Positions 44,744 through 53,765 of a stretch of DNA of 61,268 bases are shown here, in pieces. The notes under the pieces are model-generated. The model was not told the DNA's origin and ran no database searches. It worked only from the letters and a program-made list of their open reading frames with translations. Position 1 is the first letter of the stretch; the number at the start of each line of letters is the position of its first letter. The translations under genes and the position numbers were made by a program. This DNA is from UBA3263 sp964586765 (GTDB taxonomy: Bacteria > Bacteroidota > Bacteroidia > Bacteroidales > Muribaculaceae): positions 1 through 61,268 of the forward strand of contig CAZPHN010000012.1 of NCBI GenBank assembly GCA_964586765.1, in the 5' to 3' direction.

Positions 44744-46225
44744 TCACTTTTCATTTATTAATTTTAGAATGTCTGTTTCAATGTCCTGTTTGGTGATGAA
44801 ATCGTAGAGAGTCAGCGAGCGAATCTGGTAATAGTAGCTCCAGTATGAGTAAAGGGAGTGGATATAGCTTATTCGCTGCGAATCTTTGGCGTTTTGCGAA
44901 TTGTCAAGGTCGAGAGTAGAGATTTTTCCCATCATGAAGGACGCTACGTTTGTGTCATAGCGACGCTGGGCTATGGTGTCGCTCAGTGAGGCTATTTCAA
45001 CCTGACGCTGCTGGCTGTTGAAGCGGTCAACGAGGAGGAATATGTTCTGACGGAACTGAGTGTCCTGCTGGCGGAGGCGCGCAAGGGTCACTTCGCGGTT
45101 GCTCTCGGCGACCTTTACCTGACCGCGACGTTTTCCCCAGTCGACTAACGGTATCTGCACTCCGATACTTATTACTTCATTGTTCTGGAGAGGTGAGTAA
45201 GCCGATGATGGATTGTCGCCTGTGCCGGTAAATCCGACTTGGGCGTAGAGGTCAATGCGGCGCATGTTTCCCTTGGCACTTGCTACGGAATAATCGGCGG
45301 CAAGCTCTGACAGGCGGCGGGATATGGAATGGTCGCTGTTTTTCAACGCCATTTCGTAGACTTCGTTGAAGGTTACGTCTATGTGAGGAGGATTGTCGGG
45401 TATAACGGGAATGATTTCAAAGTCATCCTCATAGCCCAAGAATGAGGAAAGGGAGAAGGAGGCGGAGGTAAGTCCGCTTTCGGCGGAGGTGAGTGCCGAC
45501 TGGGCGTTGAGTGCGTTGAGTTCAAGCTGGAGTACCTCATTCTGGCTTATTTTGCCCATTTCGCGCTTTACTTTTGCAATTTCGTGAAGTTTCAGGGCGT
45601 TTTTGAGGTTTTTCTTCTGGATAATCACCTGTTCGCGCGCAATAATCAGGTCAAAGTATAGACCCATGGCTGTGCGCGCCAAGTTTTCGGTCGAGACCAT
45701 GAAGTCAATCTTCGAGCGTTTGTACTGCAGCGGAGAGGTCTTGCGGTTATACTTGGCTGAATTCACTGCGAAAATGGGTTGATTTAGCTTGATTGCTACC
45801 GGAACGGACATGAAACGCGAGTAAGCGTTCTTGCCCATCTGGCGCAGATAGTCGAGCGACGTCGACATACTCAGTGTGCCGCCCGTAGCCCAGATGCTCT
45901 GCGTAACGTTGATTGAGCCGCTCGCTTCGAGAGCCGAGGAGTGGACAAAGTCATAGCTGCCGTCGGGATTCTGGTAGGAGCTGTAACGCTGGGTGAATGA
46001 CGGGACGGTGGCACTGAACGATACCTCCGGGAGCAGGCTCGCGCGATAGTTCCGGTAGCTCCAGTAGGCGGAGCGGAGCGAATTGAGCGCAACCTGAGCG
46101 TCGACGCTCGACTTGCGCGCCTCGATGATTACATCGTCGAGCGTCATGATTCGGCTCTCGCCCCGGGAACTCACCCCCGGGGCAAGAGCTGCAATCATCA
46201 TACAGAAAAGAAATCGTTTTATCAT
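44744..46225 (-). CDS. TolC family outer-membrane efflux protein
   Basis: The 493-aa protein has a signal peptide and two OEP repeats of long helices and beta strands (ALNSLRSAYWSYRNYRASL, LRQQDTQFRQNIFLLVDRF). It forms the outer-membrane duct of the tripartite exporter. The stop codon of the ATPase gene overlaps its start at 46225. The order adaptor, ATPase, TolC, permeases is unusual only in the number of permease pairs. Confidence 0.9.
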   Translation of the reverse strand: MIKRFLFCMMIAALAPGVSSRGESRIMTLDDVIIEARKSSVDAQVALNSLRSAYWSYRNYRASLLPEVSFSATVPSFTQRYSSYQNPDGSYDFVHSSALEASGSINVTQSIWATGGTLSMSTSLDYLRQMGKNAYSRFMSVPVAIKLNQPIFAVNSAKYNRKTSPLQYKRSKIDFMVSTENLARTAMGLYFDLIIAREQVIIQKKNLKNALKLHEIAKVKREMGKISQNEVLQLELNALNAQSALTSAESGLTSASFSLSSFLGYEDDFEIIPVIPDNPPHIDVTFNEVYEMALKNSDHSISRRLSELAADYSVASAKGNMRRIDLYAQVGFTGTGDNPSSAYSPLQNNEVISIGVQIPLVDWGKRRGQVKVAESNREVTLARLRQQDTQFRQNIFLLVDRFNSQQRQVEIASLSDTIAQRRYDTNVASFMMGKISTLDLDNSQNAKDSQRISYIHSLYSYWSYYYQIRSLTLYDFITKQDIETDILKLINEK

Positions 46226-46893
46226 TAGATTACCTGATGTCCGTCAAACAGGCGGATTATGCGGTTGGTCTGACGCGCTTGTTCCTCATTGTGGGTTACC
46301 ATTACTATGGTGCGTCCCTGATTGACGTTGAGGTCATGAAGCAGGTCCATGACTTCGCCGCCCATGCGTGAGTCAAGGTTACCGGTCGGTTCGTCGGCAA
46401 GGACAATGTCCGGGTTGCCGGCTATGGCGCGCGCAATAGCTACACGCTGACACTGACCGCCGGAAAGCTGTCCGGGCGTGTGGCGTAGACGGTGGCTCAG
46501 TCCTACCTGCTCGAGAACCTCCTTGGCGCGTGCGCGACGCTCCTTCGCACTCATGGGGCGGTATAGCAGGGGCACCTCTACGTTTTCAAGCACATTGAGG
46601 GTGTTGATAAGGTGGAAACTCTGGAAGACGAAGCCCAGATTGCGGTTGCGGAACTCGGCGAGAGCCCCCGCGTTGAGGTTTGATACCTTGGTGTCCTTGA
46701 GTTCGACGGTTCCTGAGGTGGCGTTGTCGAGCAGTCCGATGATATTCAGTAGGGTTGACTTGCCGCAACCTGACGGTCCCATGATTGATACGAATTCGCC
46801 CTTTTCAATGTCGAGATTGATGTTTTCAAGGGCCATAGTCTCGATTTCGTCGGTTCGGTAAACCTTTTTGATGTCTCTGAGTTTGATAATCAT
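46225..46893 (-). CDS. ABC exporter ATP-binding protein, MacB/LolD type
   Basis: The 222-aa protein has Walker A GPSGCGKST, signature LSGGQCQRVAIARAI, Walker B IVLADEPTGNLD and the switch histidine in VMVTHNEEQ. It is the only ATPase in the block and must serve three permease pairs, or the pairs combine with it alternately. It lies 24 bp behind the adaptor gene. Confidence 0.95.
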   Translation of the reverse strand: MIIKLRDIKKVYRTDEIETMALENINLDIEKGEFVSIMGPSGCGKSTLLNIIGLLDNATSGTVELKDTKVSNLNAGALAEFRNRNLGFVFQSFHLINTLNVLENVEVPLLYRPMSAKERRARAKEVLEQVGLSHRLRHTPGQLSGGQCQRVAIARAIAGNPDIVLADEPTGNLDSRMGGEVMDLLHDLNVNQGRTIVMVTHNEEQARQTNRIIRLFDGHQVI

Positions 46894-46917
46894 ATTGTGA
46901 TATTGTTTTGTTGTGAA

Positions 46918-48174
46918 TTATTTCTGAAGTTTCACGCTTCGGTTGTTCTTGAAGCGGCTCATGTCCGAAAGTACTATCTGTTCGCCCGGTTCGAGACCTT
47001 TTACCACTTCTACAAAGTCATAGTTAGCTTTTCCGAGGGTCACGAGACGCTTCTCGACCTCGTTGCCGTCGGCGGTCAGTACAAAAAGTTCATATGTGCC
47101 GGGTCCGGAGGTGTAATATACGCCGTTGGGAATACGGACCGCATCCGTGATGACTCCTGCCTTGATATGGATTTCGGCGCGCGTTCCCGGCTTGAGGATT
47201 GAGGATCCTTCAGAATCAGGATTAATCAGGAACGGAAGCATAGACCCTTGGGAAACAGGACTTAGCTCGACAATGCGTCCTGTGGTCATTTCCTTACCGA
47301 GTTTGATGATTACTTCCGCGCCTACGCCTATCTGACCCTGATATGTGTCGGCAAGCTCGCCTTCGATAACGAAGTGGCTCAGGTCTGCGATGACGGCAAC
47401 CTCTTCGTTGGCTCCTACTGTCTGTCCCACCTTGCTTTTGATTCTGGTGAGCACCGCCTTGCGCGGCGAGAGGATGCACGCTTCCTGCTTGACGGTTTCG
47501 CGTTCGCGTATCTGGCGTTCGAACTGCTCCATTTCGGTCTGCTTAATCCTCATGTTCGCTGCCTGAAAGTCGCGCTGGTTTACCAAGTCGCGTTCAAGTT
47601 TTTGAAGCTCGACCTCGGCGGAGCGCAATGAGGCTTTGGCACGGCGCACGTTCTCGCCTGTTCCCGAACCGAGGCTGTCAAGAAATTGCTCGTTGCGCAG
47701 GTCCTGACGGAGCTGCTCGAGGTTTAGACGCTTCGATTCGATGTCCATTTCGCGGTTCTGGAGGTCGTTTTCGTTCTTGATGCGTTCCTGACGTAGGGTT
47801 TCGAGTTTCGATGCGCGCTGCTCATAGAGAGTCTGCAGTTCGTTGTCGAGCTGCTCGAGGTTAAGGCGCATCAAAGGCTCTCCCGCTTCGACGCTGTCGC
47901 CTACGGTCTTGTAGACTTCGAGAATGCGTGTGGATATCGGGGAGAGAATCTGTTCCTCGATGGCGGGTTTTATGATACCTGAGGTAGAGATGGTCGACTC
48001 GATTGTGCCTACATCGGCGGCGGCAAAGCGCAGCTTGTTTAATTGTACGGAAGGTCGCTGCAGGTTCGTGTATGCCACGATTGCGCCACCAATAACGGCA
48101 ATCACTGCGGCAAATTTAGCGATTGCGATGAATTTTCGTTTGCGTTGTTCCTTAATGGGAATCTGTCGGTCCAT
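46918..48174 (-). CDS. Periplasmic adaptor (HlyD/MacA type membrane fusion protein)
   Basis: The 418-aa protein has an N-terminal membrane anchor (about residues 12-31), a lipoyl-like barrel, a long coiled-coil hairpin (KLETLRQERIKNENDLQNRE, LEQLRQDLRNEQFLD) and a C-terminal beta-barrel domain. It links the permeases to TolC. It is the first gene of the exporter operon and follows a sigma-54 promoter. Confidence 0.9.
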   Translation of the reverse strand: MDRQIPIKEQRKRKFIAIAKFAAVIAVIGGAIVAYTNLQRPSVQLNKLRFAAADVGTIESTISTSGIIKPAIEEQILSPISTRILEVYKTVGDSVEAGEPLMRLNLEQLDNELQTLYEQRASKLETLRQERIKNENDLQNREMDIESKRLNLEQLRQDLRNEQFLDSLGSGTGENVRRAKASLRSAEVELQKLERDLVNQRDFQAANMRIKQTEMEQFERQIRERETVKQEACILSPRKAVLTRIKSKVGQTVGANEEVAVIADLSHFVIEGELADTYQGQIGVGAEVIIKLGKEMTTGRIVELSPVSQGSMLPFLINPDSEGSSILKPGTRAEIHIKAGVITDAVRIPNGVYYTSGPGTYELFVLTADGNEVEKRLVTLGKANYDFVEVVKGLEPGEQIVLSDMSRFKNNRSVKLQK

Positions 48175-48212
48175 AAAAAAAGAAGTAAAACATGAGTTTT
48201 ACCTCTTTATAT

Positions 48213-48228
48213 GGCAAAAAACGTGCCA
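48213..48228 (-). promoter_or_regulatory. Sigma-54 (-24/-12) promoter of the exporter operon
   Basis: On the minus strand TGGCACGTTTTTTGCC has the diagnostic GG and GC separated by exactly 10 bases. It lies about 40 bp before the adaptor ATG. A small hairpin (48185-48191 with 48196-48202) covers the predicted start of the transcript. Confidence 0.82.
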
Positions 48229-48269
48229 AAATACTTAAAATGCTGATAATCAGTAAAACCTACCTATCG

Positions 48270-48295
48270 AAAAGTGTAAAGTGCGTTACACTTTT
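48270..48295 (-). promoter_or_regulatory. Candidate enhancer palindrome for the NtrC-type regulator
   Basis: AAAAGTGTAA (48270-48279) and TTACACTTTT (48286-48295) are perfect arms around six bases, 42-67 bp upstream of the -24 box. A further TTACACT half-site is at 48309-48315. The position and symmetry fit an upstream activating sequence. Confidence 0.65.
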
Positions 48296-48329
48296 CCGTA
48301 CATTTCCGTTACACTAATTGAGCGTACGG

Positions 48330-49232
48330 TCAGTTGCGGAAACGGGTGAGGACGCCGTCGGAGAAGAGGAGGTAGATGCCGTTTTCGTATGTCCAGCGTT
48401 CCATAAGGGCTTCGTATGTAGCGGTGCGCTCTATCTCCTTTGGCGCACCGAGAGCCAACCGACATTCTTCCATGGTCATTCCGTCGGCAACCTGTCCGCG
48501 TGTTATCATGTTCCAGTTCTTATCTGAGATATGACGGTAGTTTTTACGCGGGTCTGTCAGCGAAAACAGATTGCTGAAACGGCGCGGACTGTGATTTTGC
48601 GGTTCTACGGTCAGATAAAGCATTTCATCACCTAAAATCACTTCAACGGGATATTCACCCTTGCCGGCGCGGACATCCGTAACCGTTACTTTCTGAAACT
48701 TGTTGCCGCCTGTGGATTTACCGTCGAGCGAGTAACGCTGAAGGGTAAGGGTCCACAAAGTCCGACCTTTGAGGATATTCCTTACTGAGTCAATTACCGT
48801 CGCTTCGACAAGGAAAGGCAGGGCAGCTGATTTTGAGGCGAGGAATGTTTCCGGCGGAGTTTCAACGCGGTGAGTCAGGCGTTGACCGTCGGGCGTAAGG
48901 AAGGTCAGGTCGGTCATTTTCGCGCCGGTAAGAGTCGTGGCAGGAGTCATGCGCTCATATCTCAGCGTGTCGCCTGGGTGCAGCTCTGAAGATATGGAGG
49001 CAGGCAGATAAGCCACACTGACTTTCCCGTCTGTAACCGTGAAAACTTTCCCCGGAGCCCATGAGGCGGGAGCCTCGCCGGAAACAGAGGTGAGCAGTTT
49101 CGATTCGGCTGACGGAGTGCCGACCTCTCGGTTAACCTGACGCTCGGTGATGCGCGGCGTCACCTCCACTCCCGTATAACAGGAATGGAGGGACACAGCG
49201 GTAAGAATAAGTATCAGCGGTGTTATTTTCAC
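48330..49232 (-). CDS. Lipoprotein with C-terminal BamE/SmpA-like region
   Basis: The 300-aa protein has a lipobox (SLHSC, Cys18) and a beta-rich body. Its C-terminal part (ITRGQVADGMTMEECRLALG, then YLLFSDGVLTRFRN) resembles the SmpA/BamE fold seen in some outer-membrane lipoproteins. The stop codon comes just before the sigma-54 control region of the exporter operon. It overlaps the start of the prolyl oligopeptidase stop by 4 bp, so the two are an operon. The function is unknown. Confidence 0.65.
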   Translation of the reverse strand: MKITPLILILTAVSLHSCYTGVEVTPRITERQVNREVGTPSAESKLLTSVSGEAPASWAPGKVFTVTDGKVSVAYLPASISSELHPGDTLRYERMTPATTLTGAKMTDLTFLTPDGQRLTHRVETPPETFLASKSAALPFLVEATVIDSVRNILKGRTLWTLTLQRYSLDGKSTGGNKFQKVTVTDVRAGKGEYPVEVILGDEMLYLTVEPQNHSPRRFSNLFSLTDPRKNYRHISDKNWNMITRGQVADGMTMEECRLALGAPKEIERTATYEALMERWTYENGIYLLFSDGVLTRFRN

Positions 49233-51361
49233 TTCGGAGTTACTCCCAAGTTATAGAAAATGAATGAATATACCTCAGAATATTCGTCGAGGCTCTTGCT
49301 AAGCGGTTTGCCGCCGCCATGACCCGCATTGCTTTCAATGCGGATAAGTTTCGGAGCGTCGCCGGTATCGGATGCCTGAAGCTGGGCTGCGTATTTGAAC
49401 GAGTGGGCGGGAACCACGCGGTCATCATGGTCGGCTGTGGTGATAAGGATTGCGGGGTATGGAGTGCCGTCGTTCTTTATATTGTGGATTGGCGAGTAGT
49501 CGAGCAGATATTTTGCCATTTCGGCAGAATCATCGCTGGTACCATAGTCGCTTGCCCAGTTCCAACCGATAGTGAACTTATGGTAACGCATCATATCCAT
49601 TACGCCGACCTGAGGAATAGCTACGGCAAAGAGCTCAGGACGCATATTGGTTACGGCTCCAATAAGCAGACCGCCGTTACTGCCGCCCATGATGGCGAGT
49701 TTTTCCGGATTGGTCCATTTATTCTCAATAAGATACTCTGCTGCGGCGATAAAGTCGTTAAATACGTTCAGTTTTTGCATTTTTGTGCCGGCTTTATGCC
49801 ATTCTTCGCCATATTCGGAACCACCGCGAAGGTTTGCGCTGACGTAGACGCCGCCGTTTTCAAGCCAGATAAGGCGCATTGCGCTGAAACCGGGATTGAG
49901 CGAGACATTGAAGCCGCCGTAGCCATAAAGCAGGGTAGGGTTCTCGCCGTTAAGTTCTGTACCTTTTTTGTACGTTATGAACATGGGTACTTTCGTGCCG
50001 TCGGCAGAGGTATAGAAAACTTGTTCGGTCACATAGTCGTCGGGGTTGAAGCCGGGTACCTCTGTGGCATGAACCAGTTCGGATTTGCCTGTTTGCTGGT
50101 CATAGGAGTAAATGTTGCTCGGATTGGTGAATGAGGTAAAGGCGTAATAAACCTCATCGTTATCATCATTGCTCGAGAATGCCACCGAGCCGAGACCGGG
50201 AAGTTCGATTTCACGGATAAGTTCGCCGGTGGGGGTGTAAAGATATGCGTGGTTGACGGCATCCTTTTCGTAGGTGAAGATGAAGTTGTTGCCGGCACGC
50301 TGTGCACCTACCAATACTCCTTCCTGTTCTGGAATGAGTTCCTTCCAGTTCTCACGCTGTGGGTTGTTTATGTCTGCCACCATGATGCGCGTTTTCGGTG
50401 CGCCCCATGAGGTCTCTATATATAAGGTGTCGCCCTCGACGTCGAAAATCGAGATGGATTCGTCCTGAGAGGGCTCCATAGTAACCCATTCGGCATTCTT
50501 TTTGCGCAAATCTTTAATTTTAAGAGCATTTCCGGCACCATTTCCGGCAATATAGAGCATGAGTGCGGTCTGTTTGTCATCAATCTGCGCTGAGTGGAAA
50601 TAGAGCGGATGCTCGGTATCCTGATATGCGATGACATCGTCGGTCTGCTGCGTGCCAAGTTTATGGAAATAGACGGTCTGAGTTTCGTTGGCATTGCTGA
50701 ATTCCTTACCTTTTTCAGGCGCGGGATATGCCGAATAGTAAAAACCGTCGCCCTGCCATGCCACAGGAGTAAACTTTGCCCATTCGATATGGTCCGGGAG
50801 CAGTTTGCCGCTGTTGAGGTCCATGACGTAGATTTCGGTCCAGTCTGAGCCGTTGCGGTTTATGGTGTATGCCATATATTTCATGTCAGGGTCGAAAAAC
50901 ACGTCGCTCAGTGCAACGGTGCCGTCCTCACTCAGTGTGTTGGGGTCGAGAAGTACCTTTCCTTCGCCGTCAAGCGAGTCCTTGACGTAAAGAACTGACT
51001 GGTTTTGAGTGCCAGAGTTCTCATAGTAGTAATATTTCCCGTTTTTTTCTCGCCAAGGGAGCCCTGTTTTCTTGTAATTGGCAAGCTGACCCATGCGTTC
51101 GCGCAGTTTTGCCTTAAACGGAATGGCGTTAAGGTAGGCGTTGGTTATCTCATTTTCGGCAGCCGCCCATGCAAGGGTTGCTGCTGCCGTGTCATTTTCA
51201 AGCGGGCGGTACGGGTCGGCAACCGTCAGGTCAAAGTACGTATCGGTGACGGTTGAGTCGGTGGGAGCTTGAGGATATGATTCGGGCGCTTTAGGTCCCT
51301 TTGGCGTGCAGCCTGCAGCAATTATGAGTGCCGACATAAATAGAAAATTTGATTTTTTCAT
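49229..51361 (-). CDS. Prolyl oligopeptidase (S9A), lipoprotein form
   Basis: The 710-aa protein has a lipobox (AAGC) and both domains of prolyl oligopeptidase: a beta-propeller and a C-terminal alpha/beta hydrolase with the catalytic Ser in GGSNGGLL, Asp in ADHDDRVVP and His in AGHGGG. It cleaves short peptides after proline (EC 3.4.21.26) in the periplasm or at the cell surface. It lies upstream of the lipoprotein gene on the same strand. Confidence 0.92.
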   Translation of the reverse strand: MKKSNFLFMSALIIAAGCTPKGPKAPESYPQAPTDSTVTDTYFDLTVADPYRPLENDTAAATLAWAAAENEITNAYLNAIPFKAKLRERMGQLANYKKTGLPWREKNGKYYYYENSGTQNQSVLYVKDSLDGEGKVLLDPNTLSEDGTVALSDVFFDPDMKYMAYTINRNGSDWTEIYVMDLNSGKLLPDHIEWAKFTPVAWQGDGFYYSAYPAPEKGKEFSNANETQTVYFHKLGTQQTDDVIAYQDTEHPLYFHSAQIDDKQTALMLYIAGNGAGNALKIKDLRKKNAEWVTMEPSQDESISIFDVEGDTLYIETSWGAPKTRIMVADINNPQRENWKELIPEQEGVLVGAQRAGNNFIFTYEKDAVNHAYLYTPTGELIREIELPGLGSVAFSSNDDNDEVYYAFTSFTNPSNIYSYDQQTGKSELVHATEVPGFNPDDYVTEQVFYTSADGTKVPMFITYKKGTELNGENPTLLYGYGGFNVSLNPGFSAMRLIWLENGGVYVSANLRGGSEYGEEWHKAGTKMQKLNVFNDFIAAAEYLIENKWTNPEKLAIMGGSNGGLLIGAVTNMRPELFAVAIPQVGVMDMMRYHKFTIGWNWASDYGTSDDSAEMAKYLLDYSPIHNIKNDGTPYPAILITTADHDDRVVPAHSFKYAAQLQASDTGDAPKLIRIESNAGHGGGKPLSKSLDEYSEVYSFIFYNLGVTPK

Positions 51362-51378
51362 CTGTTTTATGTAAAAAT

Positions 51379-51409
51379 GAGGGTGCTTCGCTCACTGTGA
51401 AGCACCCTC
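51379..51409. terminator. Strong terminator of hppA
   Basis: GAGGGTGCTTC (51379-51389) and GAAGCACCCTC (51399-51409) form a perfect 11-bp stem. On the minus strand it is followed by ATTTTTAC and ends the hppA transcript. Confidence 0.88.
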
Positions 51410-51439
51410 TTGTTAACGGTTTAATTCAATAGTTTATTA

Positions 51440-53668
51440 TTAGAGGAGGCTCCAGCTTACAGTCAGACCTGCCATCACGATTGCAACCATCGACATCAGT
51501 TTGATAAGAATATTGAGTGACGGACCGCTGGTATCCTTGAAGGGGTCGCCTACGGTGTCACCGACAACGGTTGCCTTGTGGACTTCAGAGCCTTTGCCGC
51601 CGAAGTTACCTTCTTCAATATATTTCTTGGCATTATCCCATGCGCCGCCGGAGTTACTCATGAATACTGCCAGTACAAAACCTGTGCTAAGACCGCCGCA
51701 AAGCAGACCGATAACGCCCGGAACACCGAAGATAATACCTACGATGATGGGAACTGCGATAGCAAGCAACGAGGGGAATACCATTTCGCGCTGAGCTCCC
51801 TTGGTTGAAATCTGTACGCAACGTGCATAGTCGGGTTCAGCTTCGCCGGTAAGGATGCCCTTGATGGTGTGGAACTGACGGCGAACTTCTTCAACCATGT
51901 GACCTGCCGCACGACCTACTGCATTCATGGTCAGACCGCAGAAAAGGAATGCCATCATCGCGCCGATAAACATACCGCTCAGTACCAGCGGGTTCATAAG
52001 GTTGACATCATATGCCATCATGAAGTCAGTAAATGTGGCTGACTGGAGAGGTACATTGATTACTTCTTCGTTGATTGAAGTGCCAATCTGGATGAATTCA
52101 TGACCGATGCGGTGGAGTCCGATGCGGATTTCCTCAATGTAAGATGCGAGGAGGGCAAGTCCGGTCAGCGCGGCTGAGCCGATAGCGAAGCCCTTACCGG
52201 TAGCGGCGGTGGTGTTGCCGAGTGAGTCGAGGGCGTCGGTGCGCTTACGCACTTCCTCGCCGAGACCTGCCATTTCAGCGTTACCGCCGGCATTGTCGGC
52301 AATAGGACCATATGCGTCAGTGGCAAGTGTGATGCCGAGAGTTGAGAGCATACCTACGGCGGCAAGACCGATACCGTAGAGACCCCATGAAATGTTGCTC
52401 ATTTCAAAGTTAGCGGCAAGACAGTAGCTCATAATGATACCGAATACAACTGCGATAACGGGAATAGCGGTTGAAACCATGCCGAGACCCACACCGGAGA
52501 TGATAACGGTGGCGGGACCGGTCTGACCGCTTTCGGCGAGTTTCTTGGTCGGTTTGTAGCTCTGAGATGTGTAATATTCGGTTGCGCGACCGATAACGAC
52601 ACCGACAATCAGTCCGACTACAACTGCAAGACTCAGGTTAATCCAGTTGGGAATTTCAAGAGCCCAAAGAATAAGGAAAGTTGCAGCGATGATAAGCACA
52701 GAGCTTGTGTTTGTACCTACTGCAAGTGAGTTAAGCAGATTTTTGATAGAGGCATTCTCCTTAGTCTTTACGGTGAAGATACCGATGATTGAGAGAATAA
52801 TACCTACAGCAGCAATCAGCATGGGGGCGATAACAGCCTTGAGCTGGAGTTCCGGACCTGCTTCGAAGCCACACATGCTTACGGTTGCGCCGGCAGCGGC
52901 ACCAAGAGCGGCTGTGGCAAGGATTGAGCCGCAATAGCTCTCATAAAGGTCAGCACCCATACCGGCAACGTCGCCTACATTATCGCCAACGTTATCAGCG
53001 ATGGTGGCGGGGTTGCGGGGGTCATCTTCAGGAATACCTGCCTCGACTTTACCTACAAGGTCAGCACCTACGTCGGCAGCCTTGGTATAGATACCGCCGC
53101 CTACTCGGGCAAACAGAGCCTGAGTCGATGCACCCATGCCGAAGGTAAGCATGGTGGTGGTAATCATTGTCAGTTTTTCTGTTCCGGGTAAATCAACTAC
53201 CGCGTTGAGCAGCAGATACCAGAAAGAAATGTCCAAAAGTCCGAGACCTACTACTACGAGACCCATTACGGCACCTGAGCGGAAAGCCACTCTAAGACCG
53301 GAGTTGAGAGACTCGCGTGCGGCGTTAGCGGTGCGTGCGCTTGCGTAGGTAGCGGTCTTCATGCCGAGGAAACCGCTCAGGCCGCTAAAGAAACCGCCGG
53401 TAAGGAATGCAACGGGTACCCATGGGTTCTGCAGTCCGAAACCATAAGCCATGATTGCGAAAATAACGACTAAGCAAAGAAATACAATGGATACAATCTT
53501 ATACTGCTGCTTAAGATAAGACATTGCACCCTTGCGCACATGTGAAGCGATTTTAGCCATCAGCTCTGTGCCTTCACTTTCTTTCTTCATCTGGCTGTAA
53601 AAATACCAAGCCAGAATCAATGCCAGTACCGAAGAAATCGGAACTAACCAAAAAAGAGTTTGCTCCAT
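51440..53668 (-). CDS. hppA: Membrane-bound ion-translocating pyrophosphatase (K+-dependent type)
   Basis: The 742-aa, about 16-helix integral membrane protein has the pyrophosphate site motifs DVGADLVGKVEAGIPEDD and DNVGDNVGDVAGMGADLYES. It couples pyrophosphate hydrolysis to H+ or Na+ pumping (EC 7.1.3.1). The GNTTAATGKG segment carries the alanine/glycine pair typical of K+-dependent enzymes. Whether it pumps H+ or Na+ cannot be settled here. It is a single-gene unit with a terminator at 51379-51409. Confidence 0.95.
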   Translation of the reverse strand: MEQTLFWLVPISSVLALILAWYFYSQMKKESEGTELMAKIASHVRKGAMSYLKQQYKIVSIVFLCLVVIFAIMAYGFGLQNPWVPVAFLTGGFFSGLSGFLGMKTATYASARTANAARESLNSGLRVAFRSGAVMGLVVVGLGLLDISFWYLLLNAVVDLPGTEKLTMITTTMLTFGMGASTQALFARVGGGIYTKAADVGADLVGKVEAGIPEDDPRNPATIADNVGDNVGDVAGMGADLYESYCGSILATAALGAAAGATVSMCGFEAGPELQLKAVIAPMLIAAVGIILSIIGIFTVKTKENASIKNLLNSLAVGTNTSSVLIIAATFLILWALEIPNWINLSLAVVVGLIVGVVIGRATEYYTSQSYKPTKKLAESGQTGPATVIISGVGLGMVSTAIPVIAVVFGIIMSYCLAANFEMSNISWGLYGIGLAAVGMLSTLGITLATDAYGPIADNAGGNAEMAGLGEEVRKRTDALDSLGNTTAATGKGFAIGSAALTGLALLASYIEEIRIGLHRIGHEFIQIGTSINEEVINVPLQSATFTDFMMAYDVNLMNPLVLSGMFIGAMMAFLFCGLTMNAVGRAAGHMVEEVRRQFHTIKGILTGEAEPDYARCVQISTKGAQREMVFPSLLAIAVPIIVGIIFGVPGVIGLLCGGLSTGFVLAVFMSNSGGAWDNAKKYIEEGNFGGKGSEVHKATVVGDTVGDPFKDTSGPSLNILIKLMSMVAIVMAGLTVSWSLL

Positions 53669-53713
53669 TGGTAATTGTGATTAACGTGAGGTTTTAATTT
53701 GAAAAATTTGGAG

Positions 53714-53721
53714 CAAAGTTA
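53714..53721 (-). promoter_or_regulatory. -7 element of hppA promoter
   Basis: TAACTTTG on the minus strand, 46 bp before the hppA ATG. A matching -33 TTTG is not evident at the usual spacing. Confidence 0.55.
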
Positions 53722-53765
53722 CGCATTTTTGTTCTATTCCGTCTCTATATCTCAGTTAATTTGCG

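Noticed and set aside
49319..50134. 271-aa plus-strand ORF inside the prolyl oligopeptidase gene
   Set aside because: It is the antisense shadow of a full-length enzyme with intact catalytic motifs, and it has no family resemblance.
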